64,000 nucleotides of DNA from Allomuricauda sp. F6463D (lineage in GTDB: Bacteria; Bacteroidota; Bacteroidia; Flavobacteriales; Flavobacteriaceae). Positions 26,698 through 35,979 of this stretch are shown here, one piece after another (positions within the stretch are counted from its first letter, which is position 1; every line of letters starts with the position of its first letter). Location: positions 868,001-932,000 of the forward strand of contig NZ_JALKAN010000002.1 in the NCBI RefSeq assembly GCF_023015965.1. Reading direction: 5' to 3'. A program made the position numbers and the translations under genes. The notes below the pieces were generated by a model that saw nothing but the letters and a program-made list of their open reading frames with translations, was not told the origin of the DNA and did not search any database.

Positions 26698-28041
26698 ATG
26701 CCCGAAATCTTAATCATTGAAGACGATACTGCTTTCTGTCAAATGCTTCAAAAGTTTTTGACAAAGAATGGTTTTGCCGTATCCACAAGTTATTCCTTAA
26801 AAGATGCAGAGAGAATCCTTTCAACAGCTACCTTCGATATTATTTTGTCTGATGTACGATTGCCAAAAGGCAACGGGGTAACCCTACTGCCACAAGTAAA
26901 ACGGGAGTCACCAAGAACCCAGGTTATTTTAATGACAGGTTATGCCGAAGTGAAAACCGCTGTAAATGCCATCAAAAAAGGGGCATTTGACTATATCTCG
27001 AAACCATTTACTCCCGAAGCGATTCTTTCCGTAATCAAGGATGCCCTGAATGCTAATATTACTGAGCATGATATTTCCATAAAAAAATCAAAACTACCAG
27101 AGGAGGACAAGAAACCAATCAACTTTCTGAAAGGGCAAAGCGAAAAATCCAAAAAACTTCAACAATATGTGGAGTTGGTAGCCCCAACCAATATGTCAGT
27201 GTTACTTACAGGTGAAAGTGGTACCGGAAAAGAGGTCACAGCAAATGCCATTCATGAAACAAGTAAAAGGAATAATGAGAAATTTGTTGCAGTAGATTGT
27301 GGTGCAATACCCAAGGAAATTGCGACTAGCGAATTTTTTGGACATGTAAAAGGTAGTTTTACAGGAGCCGTTGATGAAAAAAAAGGTCATTTTGAAGCGG
27401 CAAACGGGGGGACACTCTTTTTAGATGAAGTAGGGAATCTTTCTTATGAGCATCAGATTCAGTTATTAAGAGCTATTCAGGAACGAAAAATTAAACGGGT
27501 CGGCAGTACAAAAGAAATTGAGCTCGATATTCGAATTATTGCCGCTACCAACGAGAATCTTTCCGAAGCTGTGGAAGAGGGAGATTTTAGGGAGGATTTA
27601 TATCATCGACTCAATGAATTTTCCATTGAAGTACCTTCTTTGAGAGAAAGACGGGAGGATATTCCATTGTTTGCGGATTATTTCCTCGAAAAGGCCAATT
27701 CTGAATTGGAAAAGAATGTTCTGGAAATTTCAGAAGATGCCAAACGTATCATTCAACAATATAGTTGGCCTGGAAATTTACGCGAAATGAAAAATGTGAT
27801 AAAAAGAGCTGTTCTTTTTTCTGAAGAGGAAACTATGTTTCCCAACGCTTTGGCAGATGAGGTTGTAAATGCGGTAAATAAGCATGAAGCAGCTAATTTT
27901 TCTAAATCAGATTATGAAAAAGAGCGAATTCTGAATGCTTTAAAACAAACCAACTTTAATAAAAGTAAAGCAGCAAAGCTCTTGCAGATTACACGTAAAA
28001 CACTCTATAATAAAATCAATCAATACCAACTGAAAGTTTAG
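26698..28041 (+). CDS. Sigma-54-dependent response regulator (NtrC family)
   Basis: The 447-residue protein has a receiver domain with phospho-acceptor D52 (residues 1-120), an AAA+ sigma-54 activator domain with Walker A GESGTGKE (172-179) and the sigma-54-contact loop GSFTGA (219-224, a common variant of GAFTGA), and a Fis-type HTH (about 412-445, NFNKSKAAKLLQITRKTLYN). It should activate sigma-54 promoters after phosphorylation. The hybrid kinase is encoded convergently, with a 26-bp overlap of the two coding 3' ends. Targets are unknown; the PepSY gene lies just upstream. Confidence 0.95.
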   Translation: MPEILIIEDDTAFCQMLQKFLTKNGFAVSTSYSLKDAERILSTATFDIILSDVRLPKGNGVTLLPQVKRESPRTQVILMTGYAEVKTAVNAIKKGAFDYISKPFTPEAILSVIKDALNANITEHDISIKKSKLPEEDKKPINFLKGQSEKSKKLQQYVELVAPTNMSVLLTGESGTGKEVTANAIHETSKRNNEKFVAVDCGAIPKEIATSEFFGHVKGSFTGAVDEKKGHFEAANGGTLFLDEVGNLSYEHQIQLLRAIQERKIKRVGSTKEIELDIRIIAATNENLSEAVEEGDFREDLYHRLNEFSIEVPSLRERREDIPLFADYFLEKANSELEKNVLEISEDAKRIIQQYSWPGNLREMKNVIKRAVLFSEEETMFPNALADEVVNAVNKHEAANFSKSDYEKERILNALKQTNFNKSKAAKLLQITRKTLYNKINQYQLKV

Positions 28042-30454
28042 CTAAATAACCCTGAATTTGAGTTTCCAATTTGGACAAAGCAATTTTTAGTTCCGAAAGT
28101 ATCTTTAACACCTTATCCTCTTGGGTGTCGTCTGGAATGTCCTGCAAGACCTCAAGTAAATCAATGGCGTTTTGAGCCTCTAGTTGCCGGAACATTGGTA
28201 AAATCTTATGGGAAATAGCCCTGATACGAGGGTAATCTTGCTCTTCCGCAGCGAAAAATAAAAAGTCAATATTTTGACTGGAACTCTTTAAAAATACTTG
28301 TAAAACCTCTTTTACCGATATTTTATCTTCTAAAAATGCTGAAATGTTGTCAACAGTAAACATCGAAGAACCAGTATCCGGAACATCACTTTTAATATTC
28401 GGTTTTTTTATGAAATTTAAAACTTGTAAGAGCGTTTTAGCAGAAAAAGGTTTTTGGATAACATCTGTGAAACCAGCGTTTAAATAATCTTTCTTTTTGT
28501 CGATTTGCTGTCCTGTCATAGCAATTACGGAAATATTTGACTCTAATTTTTTGATTGCTTTTAAAACTGAAAACCCATTTATTGTTGGCATTTGAATGTC
28601 GGTAAGCACAGCGTCAAATTGGTTGATTTTCGAAAGTTCAAACTTATTAAAGTCTGTAAACGTTGTTGTTTGAATATCGTTTACCTTGCAGAGTTCAGAA
28701 ATGAGACCCAACATGTTCTCATCATCATCGATAACCAAAATGGATAGAGCTTCGGGTTGAGAGATGTGTTTGTTGAAGTTGTTTTTGATCAATTCCTTTT
28801 TGGAAAACGTTACTGGAATCTGAACGGTAAAAGTACTTCCTTGGTTCATTTTACTTTTTAAACTTAATTTACCGCCCAATAATTCGGTTAATTTTTTGGA
28901 TATTGTAAGCCCGAGGCCATAGCCAACATGCACTTTTTGAGAAAGTTCCTTTACTTGGGTAAACTCTTGGAAAATGGATTCCTGGTTTTTTCTTGAGATG
29001 CCAATTCCCGTATCTTCAACATCGACCCTAAGCCATTTGACTTTGTTTTTAACTTCCACTTTTGCGCAAATCTTAACATGGCCGGATTGGGTAAACTTAA
29101 AGGCATTTCCTATGAGGTTCGTTAGGATTTGCCTTATTCTAAATGGGTCGGTGTTTATAGGAGTTTTTAGATCTTCATCTATTTCCAATTGAAGCGATAC
29201 TCCTTTTTTTGACCGGATTTCTTCAAAATCGACCGTAATTTCCTCAAGTAATTGAGTAAGTTCAAATGGAACCTTGTCCAATTTAATTTTTCCGGCCTCT
29301 AGTTTGGAATAATCTAAAAGATCGTTTACCAGTTTTTGCACATATTCTGAAGAAGATTTAATCTTATTCAGATGGTTCTGTTGTTTTGTGTTCAATCCAC
29401 TTTGTTCAATCAAATCGGAGTAACCGCTAATGGTATTGAGAGGGGTTCGTAAATCGTGGCTAACGGTTGAAATGAGTTGTTCCCTACTTCTTAGAAGTGA
29501 TTCAGAATATTTTTTGGCCTTTTCGAGTTGTAGTCGGTATTGTTGTACCTTCCAGTAATCTTTGGATATCATTAGTGTGAACAATATCACTGTAAGCAGT
29601 CCCAAAAGAACGGCACCTGCAGCCAATCGAAAACTTTTTTTCAAAGTTTGCTCTTGTTTTAGGTTGTCGAGATAGGAGTTCCGAGTCATTTCCCGCTCAA
29701 AACCAGTTAGAATACTTCGCAATTTTTGAGAAAGTTCAAGATCGGTACGATAGATCTCGAGTTCTTTTTGCAGTACGCTGCGTTCCACCGAAGCTGTTAC
29801 TGTTTTAGCTTGGTTTAAAATGGATTTGGACACTTCTAAAATGGAGTCGATATTGTTGGCGTCTGTGTTCCCACCAGAATTTGGAATATTTCTATTGAGT
29901 ATGGCCACGTAATCTTTGATGTACTCTTGTGTTTTGGGTGGCAACTCATCAAAGTTTGGAGCAAATGTACTAGGGGTTATTCTGCCCATATCCACCTCCA
30001 TCTCATGAAAAGCTTTCAAAACTGAATCTAAAGAAGTACTGTTTTCATTTTTTACTTTTAAATTTCTTAATTCGGCATTGTTAAAAACCTTTTGTTTCAA
30101 TAGTAATTGAACACTGTCAAGCTTTGAGCTTTGGTCTCCATAATTGGTTTTTGCCAAAGGCTTCAAGGATTCTATAAATTGTGTTATTGAATCCACTTTT
30201 TGTGCATAGGACTGTAGATCTTCTGGTTTTTTGGTCTGTAAAACCAATTTGGATAGGTTTTCGGCATCATACAATTGGGTCAGCAACATATTTACCTTTA
30301 ATAGTTTTTTATTGCTTTCCCCTTGATTTTTTGTTGAAGCATAACTTTTGAACTCATTATAGATCAAAAATGCAGCGAGTATGGCCAAAACACCCAAAAC
30401 CGCGTAGCTAAGAACAATTTTAAGCGTAAATCTTTTTTTGGATTTAGGATGCAT
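28016..30454 (-). CDS. Hybrid sensor histidine kinase with receiver and Hpt domains
   Basis: The 812-residue protein has two transmembrane helices (about 14-31 and 276-296) bounding a helical periplasmic sensor, a HisKA domain with H333 (STVSHDLRTPLN), an HATPase (about 440-548, DTGIGIS, GYGLGLTISKKL), a receiver with D619, and a C-terminal Hpt-like module with H749 in ISHKILPMF. A full phosphorelay can run in one chain. The obvious partner is the convergent sigma-54 regulator, whose last 26 bp overlap this gene. Upstream lies the TPP-riboswitch receptor, transcribed divergently. Confidence 0.95.
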   Translation of the reverse strand: MHPKSKKRFTLKIVLSYAVLGVLAILAAFLIYNEFKSYASTKNQGESNKKLLKVNMLLTQLYDAENLSKLVLQTKKPEDLQSYAQKVDSITQFIESLKPLAKTNYGDQSSKLDSVQLLLKQKVFNNAELRNLKVKNENSTSLDSVLKAFHEMEVDMGRITPSTFAPNFDELPPKTQEYIKDYVAILNRNIPNSGGNTDANNIDSILEVSKSILNQAKTVTASVERSVLQKELEIYRTDLELSQKLRSILTGFEREMTRNSYLDNLKQEQTLKKSFRLAAGAVLLGLLTVILFTLMISKDYWKVQQYRLQLEKAKKYSESLLRSREQLISTVSHDLRTPLNTISGYSDLIEQSGLNTKQQNHLNKIKSSSEYVQKLVNDLLDYSKLEAGKIKLDKVPFELTQLLEEITVDFEEIRSKKGVSLQLEIDEDLKTPINTDPFRIRQILTNLIGNAFKFTQSGHVKICAKVEVKNKVKWLRVDVEDTGIGISRKNQESIFQEFTQVKELSQKVHVGYGLGLTISKKLTELLGGKLSLKSKMNQGSTFTVQIPVTFSKKELIKNNFNKHISQPEALSILVIDDDENMLGLISELCKVNDIQTTTFTDFNKFELSKINQFDAVLTDIQMPTINGFSVLKAIKKLESNISVIAMTGQQIDKKKDYLNAGFTDVIQKPFSAKTLLQVLNFIKKPNIKSDVPDTGSSMFTVDNISAFLEDKISVKEVLQVFLKSSSQNIDFLFFAAEEQDYPRIRAISHKILPMFRQLEAQNAIDLLEVLQDIPDDTQEDKVLKILSELKIALSKLETQIQGYLAKLSVGID

Positions 30455-30544
30455 ACTTGTATATACGGTCGACCCTGGGGGACATAGTTGTTATCAAAAG
30501 TTAAAATTCTATGATGTTTTTTATGAAATTCAATATTCCCATCT

Positions 30545-30552
30545 TACATTTG
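30545..30552 (+). promoter_or_regulatory. -7 promoter element of the TPP-controlled receptor transcript
   Basis: TACATTTG fits TAnnTTTG. It sits just upstream of the riboswitch, so an RNA starting about 7 nt later would begin at the aptamer. No clean TTG is present at the -33 spacing, so support is partial. Confidence 0.5.
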
Positions 30553-30561
30553 CCCCATCTC

Positions 30562-30650
30562 AAAGGGGTGCTTTTATTAAAAGGCTGAGATTATACCCAA
30601 TGAACCTGGGCGGGTAATGCCGCCAAGGGAATGCGCAAGTCGCATCTTGG
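30562..30650 (+). promoter_or_regulatory. TPP (thiamine pyrophosphate) riboswitch, THI element
   Basis: The conserved core is present in order: GGGGTGC (30565-30571), GGCTGAGA (30583-30590), ACCC (30595-30598), GAACCTG (30602-30608), CGGGTAATGCCG (30611-30622) and AGGGA (30626-30630). A hairpin at 30623-30650 (CCAAG with CTTGG, and ATGCG with CGCAT) shares bases with the last core motif and could form the alternative fold when no ligand is bound. It controls the receptor at 30731-33031, so high TPP should lower expression. Whether it acts on transcription or translation is not clear; no T run follows. Confidence 0.96.
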
Positions 30651-30730
30651 ACTTTCTATGTTTCTTTAAGAAACAAAAATCATTTACTAACAAAGAATAA
30701 TGACCCCTTTTATTCGTAACATTTTTACGA

Positions 30731-33031
30731 ATGAAACTCTATTCAATTATTCAACAATTGACCGCCCGTTCAAATGGCGGTTCAATGCGACCGACAAGAC
30801 ACAATCACAGGAACCGCATTAAAATTTTATGTACAACATTTACCTTTTTTGGTGTAGCGCTTGCTATGCATGCACAAGATAAGCCGCTTGACAGTCTTGA
30901 GGGAGAAAAAGTGGTGCTGGATGAGGTATTAGTACAAGCCGTAAGGGTAACCAAAGAGTTTCCTATTACTTTTTCAGACTTGGACAAGGAGGAGTTGACT
31001 CCACGAAATTTGGGCCAAGATGTACCTATTCTAATGAATTTTATGCCGGCCGTGGTCACCACATCCGATGCGGGAGCGGGGATAGGGTACACGAGTATGC
31101 GTGTACGGGGTAGCGATGCGACCCGGGTAAACGTTACCATAAACGGTGTTCCATATAACGACGCCGAATCGCAGGGAACTTTTTGGGTAAACTTGCCCGA
31201 TTTCGCTTCATCTACCCAAAGTTTGCAATTGCAGCGTGGTGTAGGTACATCTACCAATGGGGCAGGTGCTTTTGGAGCCAGTTTAAATATGCTAACGGAT
31301 GCCTTTTCGCCAGAAGCTTATGCTAGGATTTCTTCATCCATTGGAAGTTTTAGCACCCTTCGGAACAATGTAAAGTTCAGCACGGGGTTAATTAATGATC
31401 ATTTTGAATTCTCTGGACGGTTGTCAAGGGTAACGTCCGATGGTTACATAGATAGAGCAACTTCGGAACTGGATGGCTATTTCTTGCAAGGAGCTTATAA
31501 AGATGACAACACCTTTGTCAAAGCCTTGCTTTTTGGAGGACATGAGGTTACCTATCAGGCATGGTACGGAACACCTTTGGCGAGAATAGAAAATGATACT
31601 GATGGCGTTGAGCAATATATCATAAACAATGGTTTTTCAGAAGAAGAAGCTGAAAACCTAAGGAACTCTGACAGAAGGTATAATTATTATACATACGACA
31701 ACGAAGTCGACGATTACAAGCAAGATCATTTTCAATTGCATTGGTACGAAACTTGGAATTCCAATTGGAACACCCATTTGGCAGTGCACTATACCCGAGG
31801 ACGAGGTTTCTTTGAACAATTTAGGAACGATGATGATTTTGACACCTATGGTTTTGAACCAATTATGGTGAACGGTGATTTGGTGGAAAACACAGATCTG
31901 ATCCGTAGAAGGTGGTTGGACAATGATTTTTATGGAACCATTTTTTCCGCTACATACAACAATGACAATCTTGAGCTCATCATGGGGGGTGGTTACAATG
32001 AGTACAAAGGAGATCATTTTGGTGAGATAATCTGGGCCGAGTATGCAGTTAATAGCCAAATAAATGATAGGTATTACGACGATACCTCTACTAAGACCGA
32101 TTTCAATATTTACACCAAGGTCAATTATACATTAACTGATCAATGGTCTTTGTTCGGTGATGTACAATACCGTGGAGTCAGTTATGAAGCTAATGGAGAT
32201 GATACGGGATTGGTGGACGACAGCTTTAATTTTTTTAACCCCAAGGCTGGTATAACATTCGATTTGAACCGTAACAACAACTTCTATCTATCTTATGCAA
32301 GAGCCAATAGGGAACCCAACCGAAACGATTATGAGAGTGGAAGCCCAAAACCGGAAAAGCTTAACGATTTTGAGCTTGGGTGGAGGTATGTGTCACCAAG
32401 TTTTCAGTTGAATACCAATGTATATTATATGCGATACAAGGACCAACTGGTTCTAACTGGAGAGTTGAATGATGTAGGCGCCCCGTTGAGGTCCAATGTA
32501 GGTGATAGCTACCGACTGGGTCTGGAAATCGATGCAAATGTTAGATTGTCCAGCGTGTTCCAATGGAAACCAAACATTGCTTTGAGCGATAATAGAAACG
32601 TTGATTTCTTCTTTGAGCGAGATGGAGTGCTCCAAAATTTAGGGAATACCCACATCGCCTATTCTCCACAGCTAATTGCAGGTAATATTATTTCCTATCA
32701 ACCCAATGCGAATTTTCAGGTTTCCTTGCTCTCAAAATTTGTTGGAAAACAGTATATGGGAAATGTAGATTCTGAAAGCTCTGTTTTGGACAGTTACACA
32801 CAAACAGATTTTAATGTACAATACACCATCAACACCAATTCCTTTGTAAAAAGTATTGTGTTGTCTGGGCTTGTGAACAATGTTTTTGATGCCGACATTG
32901 TTTCAAACGGGTATTTTTATACTTATGATGATAATTGGTCCAATCCAGGATCGGTGACCACTATCGAAGGGGCCGGATTCTACCCACAAGCTGGAATCAA
33001 CTTCCTTTTGGGGGCAACGGTTAATTTTTAA
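30731..33031 (+). CDS. TonB-dependent receptor for thiamine or a precursor
   Basis: The receptor is 766 residues from ATG 30731 or 748 from ATG 30785. It has an Arg/His-rich N-region, a hydrophobic signal core ending MHAQ, the TonB-box-like segment VVLDEVLVQAVRV, a plug (MRVRGSDATRVNVTINGVPY, IQLQRG-like) and a barrel ending in an aromatic residue (VNF). The start at 30785 gives the neater signal peptide; ATG 30731 lies within a hairpin at 30712-30732 (8-bp arms). The TPP riboswitch directly upstream gives the substrate class: thiamine, its phosphates or its moieties. Confidence 0.92.
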   Translation: MKLYSIIQQLTARSNGGSMRPTRHNHRNRIKILCTTFTFFGVALAMHAQDKPLDSLEGEKVVLDEVLVQAVRVTKEFPITFSDLDKEELTPRNLGQDVPILMNFMPAVVTTSDAGAGIGYTSMRVRGSDATRVNVTINGVPYNDAESQGTFWVNLPDFASSTQSLQLQRGVGTSTNGAGAFGASLNMLTDAFSPEAYARISSSIGSFSTLRNNVKFSTGLINDHFEFSGRLSRVTSDGYIDRATSELDGYFLQGAYKDDNTFVKALLFGGHEVTYQAWYGTPLARIENDTDGVEQYIINNGFSEEEAENLRNSDRRYNYYTYDNEVDDYKQDHFQLHWYETWNSNWNTHLAVHYTRGRGFFEQFRNDDDFDTYGFEPIMVNGDLVENTDLIRRRWLDNDFYGTIFSATYNNDNLELIMGGGYNEYKGDHFGEIIWAEYAVNSQINDRYYDDTSTKTDFNIYTKVNYTLTDQWSLFGDVQYRGVSYEANGDDTGLVDDSFNFFNPKAGITFDLNRNNNFYLSYARANREPNRNDYESGSPKPEKLNDFELGWRYVSPSFQLNTNVYYMRYKDQLVLTGELNDVGAPLRSNVGDSYRLGLEIDANVRLSSVFQWKPNIALSDNRNVDFFFERDGVLQNLGNTHIAYSPQLIAGNIISYQPNANFQVSLLSKFVGKQYMGNVDSESSVLDSYTQTDFNVQYTINTNSFVKSIVLSGLVNNVFDADIVSNGYFYTYDDNWSNPGSVTTIEGAGFYPQAGINFLLGATVNF

Positions 33032-33066
33032 TATTTTAAACCAACGGGATTCTGTAATTTAACACA

Positions 33067-34068
33067 ATGGCAGAATCCCGTTTTCATTTTTCTAAAGACA
33101 AACCCTTTCGATGGGGCGTAATAGGTTGCGGCAGTGTCACAGAAAAGAAAAGTTTACCCGCTTATAAACTAACCCCTGGTTTTAGTGTTGAGATGGTGAT
33201 GTGTCGCAATGCCGAAAAAGCCGAAGATTATGCTCGGCGGCATCACATTCCTAAATGGACTACCAATGCCGATGAGGTAATCAACAATCCCGAAATAGAT
33301 GCGATATATATTGCTACTCCACCTGACAGCCATAAATTTTATGCTTTAAAAGTGGCCGAGGTTGGCAAACCCTGTTGTGTGGAAAAGCCCATGGCTCCAA
33401 ATTATGCTGACAGCTTGGCTATTTACGAAGCATTTAGTTCCAAGGACATTCCACTTTTTATTGCTTATTATCGTCGTTCGTTGCCCCGCTTTTTAAAAAT
33501 AAAACAATGGCTGGATGATGGGTTGATAGGTGATGTACGACATATCCACTGGCAAAAGACCAAACCACCGAACGAAGTGGATTTGAAAAATAAATACAGT
33601 TGGCGAACCGACAAGAACATCGCCCGTGGTGGGTATTTTGATGATTTGGCCAGTCATGGTTTGGATTTGTTTACTTTTCTTTTGGAAGAAATTACAGAGG
33701 CAAATGGACTTGCAACCAACCAACTTGGGTTGTACTCTGCTTTTGATTCCGTTACTGCTAATTGGATGCACAAAGGAGGCATTACGGGTTCAGGGATTTG
33801 GAATTTTGGCACACTAAACCGAACGGATAAAGTAGAAATTCTAGGCTCCGAAGGAATTATACGTTTTGCAGTACTGGATGAAGCACCAATTGAGTTGGAA
33901 AATGCATTGGGGCATCAGATTATGAAAATTTCGCATCCCGAGCACATTCAAGAGTTTCATGTGCAAAATATCAAAAACCATCTTTTGGGCAAGACAGTAC
34001 ATCCATCAACAGGAAAATCCGGTTTGCAAACCAATTGCGTAATGGAAAGGATTTTAAACGGTAATTGA
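33067..34068 (+). CDS. Gfo/Idh/MocA family NAD(P)-dependent oxidoreductase
   Basis: The 333-residue protein has an N-terminal Rossmann fold (WGVIGCGSVTEKKS, about 17-30), the family EKP motif (CVEKPMAPNY, around 103), and a C-terminal alpha/beta domain with GGYFDDLASHGLDLF, where the His is the usual catalytic or substrate residue. The family oxidises or reduces sugars, inositols and related alcohols; the substrate here cannot be read. The stop codon directly abuts that of the convergent lipoprotein gene with no intervening base. Confidence 0.9.
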   Translation: MAESRFHFSKDKPFRWGVIGCGSVTEKKSLPAYKLTPGFSVEMVMCRNAEKAEDYARRHHIPKWTTNADEVINNPEIDAIYIATPPDSHKFYALKVAEVGKPCCVEKPMAPNYADSLAIYEAFSSKDIPLFIAYYRRSLPRFLKIKQWLDDGLIGDVRHIHWQKTKPPNEVDLKNKYSWRTDKNIARGGYFDDLASHGLDLFTFLLEEITEANGLATNQLGLYSAFDSVTANWMHKGGITGSGIWNFGTLNRTDKVEILGSEGIIRFAVLDEAPIELENALGHQIMKISHPEHIQEFHVQNIKNHLLGKTVHPSTGKSGLQTNCVMERILNGN

Positions 34069-34506
34069 TCAATTGGATATTGTCACCGTGTTTCCACTTT
34101 GGGTGGCACTGTAAAAAAGAAGGTCGTAATACCTGTTTCCATCATCTGGCCGATCTAATTGCTGTCCTGTAAAAAGGCTATAAGTATAACCCTCACAGCT
34201 ACAAACCACGTTTTGCCCATCAATGGTCATCGTTGAACAGTCGTTTGGCGCATGGTTTGGGCAACTAGCCTCGAAAGCGTAAAATGTGTTCAAACTGGAT
34301 TTGATTACAAAAGCACCTCGTGTACCCACTCCATTGTTGGGCACATAAATAGGGTTGCCAATATTGTTGAGGTCGTTATATAGCGGAAGATTTAGATTTA
34401 GTTCAAGCCTAAATCCTACCTCTTGCAGGTAAGGATTTCGGTTTGTGGTGTCCGAACTGCAAGATAAAATTAGTGCTAAAAGACCAATGGTCCAGAAGTG
34501 TTTCAT
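34069..34506 (-). CDS. Small lipoprotein with a degenerate Rieske-like domain
   Basis: The 145-residue product from ATG 34506 has a lipobox (LILSC, Cys16). Around residues 82-115 it resembles a Rieske fold: SCPNHAPNDC and later VVCSCEGYTYSLFTGQQL. The canonical CxH...CxxH ligand set is incomplete: the second histidine position is a Gly/Tyr. It therefore probably does not hold a normal [2Fe-2S] cluster. A longer frame to 34596 has no signal peptide at its start and is not preferred. The gene is divergent from greA; its stop touches that of the oxidoreductase. Confidence 0.75.
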   Translation of the reverse strand: MKHFWTIGLLALILSCSSDTTNRNPYLQEVGFRLELNLNLPLYNDLNNIGNPIYVPNNGVGTRGAFVIKSSLNTFYAFEASCPNHAPNDCSTMTIDGQNVVCSCEGYTYSLFTGQQLDRPDDGNRYYDLLFYSATQSGNTVTISN

Positions 34507-34530
34507 AGTGGGTGTTTGAAAACGTTTCTT

Positions 34531-34562
34531 AGGCAAAGTTGATGAAAAATTGCCTATATTTG
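34531..34562 (+). promoter_or_regulatory. greA promoter region with 6-bp inverted repeat
   Basis: A perfect TAnnTTTG element (TATATTTG, 34555-34562) lies about 130 bp before the greA start. AGGCAA (34531-34536) and TTGCCT (34550-34555) form an inverted repeat directly over the -10 to -33 interval. There is no TTG at standard spacing. The repeat could be an operator or chance. Confidence 0.4.
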
Positions 34563-34693
34563 CGTTAAATCCTCGCAAAAATACCGTGCAGGTCATGGGT
34601 ATAGTTGAGGATTTTTTGTATTTGTAAAGTAAGAGTACATTGGGGAAATTTTTTGATTTTCTTCAATGCCTTATTGCATTAAAATTTAACGAT

Positions 34694-35170
34694 ATGAGCA
34701 AAGTTTCATACTACACACCTGAAGGATTAAAAAAATTGAGGGATGAGCTTAATCAACTAAAAGATGTTGAGCGTCCCAAGGCATCCCAAGCCATAGGAGA
34801 GGCAAGGGACAAAGGAGATCTTTCCGAAAATGCAGAATACGATGCAGCCAAAGAGGCTCAAGGTCTTTTGGAGATGAAAATTTCTAAAATGGAAGAAACC
34901 TTGGCCAATGCACGCTTGATAGATGAATCCCAATTGGACAATTCCAAAATACTGGTGCTTTCTACGGTGAAGATAAAGAACCAAGCCAACGGTATGGAAA
35001 TGAAATATACCTTGGTAGCTGAGAGCGAAGCCGATCTTAAAACAGGGAAAATCTCCGTAACATCTCCAATTGGAAAAGGATTGTTAGGTAAAAAGGTTGG
35101 CGATACAGCCGAGATTAAGGTCCCTAACGGAACCTTAAAATTTGAAATTTTGGAGATTACAAGAGAGTAG
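34694..35170 (+). CDS. greA: Transcription elongation factor GreA
   Basis: The 158-residue protein from ATG 34694 begins MSKVSYYTPEGLKKLRDELN. It has the N-terminal coiled coil with the conserved acidic tip (GDLSENAEYDAAKEAQ, about 40-55) and the C-terminal FKBP-like domain (SPIGKGLLGKKVGDTAEI). GreA restarts backtracked RNA polymerase by stimulating transcript cleavage. An upstream in-frame ATG at 34640 would add 18 non-conserved residues and is rejected. A strong terminator separates it from the HIT gene. Confidence 0.97.
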   Translation: MSKVSYYTPEGLKKLRDELNQLKDVERPKASQAIGEARDKGDLSENAEYDAAKEAQGLLEMKISKMEETLANARLIDESQLDNSKILVLSTVKIKNQANGMEMKYTLVAESEADLKTGKISVTSPIGKGLLGKKVGDTAEIKVPNGTLKFEILEITRE

Positions 35171-35193
35171 CAGTAATTAAATTCATTATATTT

Positions 35194-35220
35194 AATCCCG
35201 TCGCGTAACGGGATTTTTTT
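35194..35220 (+). terminator. Intrinsic terminator of greA
   Basis: A perfect 8-bp stem (35194-35201 with 35208-35215) with a 6-nt loop ends in a T7 run. Confidence 0.87.
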
Positions 35221-35239
35221 ATTCTAAAATTGAATTATA

Positions 35240-35629
35240 ATGGCCAGCATCTTCACTAAAATCATTAATGGCGAAATACCTTGTTATAAAATTGCGGAGG
35301 ACGACGATAATTTTGCTTTTTTGGACATAAATCCGAATACAATGGGTCACACACTCTGCGTTCCCAAAAAGGAAGTGGACAAGATTCTGGATTTAGACGA
35401 AGAATCGTATATGAAACTAATGGCGTTTTCGCGCAAGGTTGGACTTGCCATTGAAAAAGCTGTTCCCTGTAAACGTGTTGGGATATCGGTCATTGGTTTG
35501 GAGGTACCACATGTGCATGTACACCTAATCCCACTACAGAGTATGGCAAACGCCACTTTTCAGCATAAACAAAGTCTTTCTGAAGAACAGTTTGAGAAAG
35601 TCGCAGCAGAAATTAGATCCTACCTTTAA
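35240..35629 (+). CDS. HIT family nucleotide-binding hydrolase
   Basis: The 129-residue protein has the histidine triad HVHVHLIPL (about residues 94-102) and the N-terminal SIFTKIINGEIPCYKI block. HIT proteins hydrolyse nucleoside phosphoramidates and related dinucleotides; the precise substrate is uncertain. Its stop overlaps the convergent zinc-ribbon-like gene by 4 bp. Confidence 0.95.
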   Translation: MASIFTKIINGEIPCYKIAEDDDNFAFLDINPNTMGHTLCVPKKEVDKILDLDEESYMKLMAFSRKVGLAIEKAVPCKRVGISVIGLEVPHVHVHLIPLQSMANATFQHKQSLSEEQFEKVAAEIRSYL

Positions 35630-35976
35630 TTATAGTTTTCTAAGAAAAAATATACCCCAGCTGCAACTAGACAAAGCATCAACACCAAAATGATGAAAAA
35701 TAACATGGTAAACCGTACTGCGGGTCTATCTGGCTTTGTCAATTTATTATAGTAGTCAAAAACCCGCTCAATATCCGGGGTCCAGTTTACCGGGTAAATA
35801 ATAGAATTACATGTTTTGCACTTGATTTCGTGTGTAACCACCCCTGTAGTTCTATGGAAAAGAGCGTTAAATGTGTGTTTTTGGTAAAATGTAATCTTAA
35901 GTTCCTGATTAAAGCATTCGGGGCAATTGTTGGTAATATCAGCTTCTTGAATTACAAGTTGTTTTTCCTTTGCCAT
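35626..35976 (-). CDS. Zinc-ribbon-like membrane protein of unknown function
   Basis: The 116-residue product has two cysteine pairs, CPECF (about 18-22) and CKTCN (about 52-56), 30 residues apart, forming a probable zinc ribbon, and one C-terminal transmembrane helix (about 89-112). No family name can be given. It lies 3 bp downstream of the sensor kinase gene and is co-transcribed with it, so it may be an accessory of that kinase. Confidence 0.75.
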   Translation of the reverse strand: MAKEKQLVIQEADITNNCPECFNQELKITFYQKHTFNALFHRTTGVVTHEIKCKTCNSIIYPVNWTPDIERVFDYYNKLTKPDRPAVRFTMLFFIILVLMLCLVAAGVYFFLENYN

Positions 35977-35979
35977 AAT

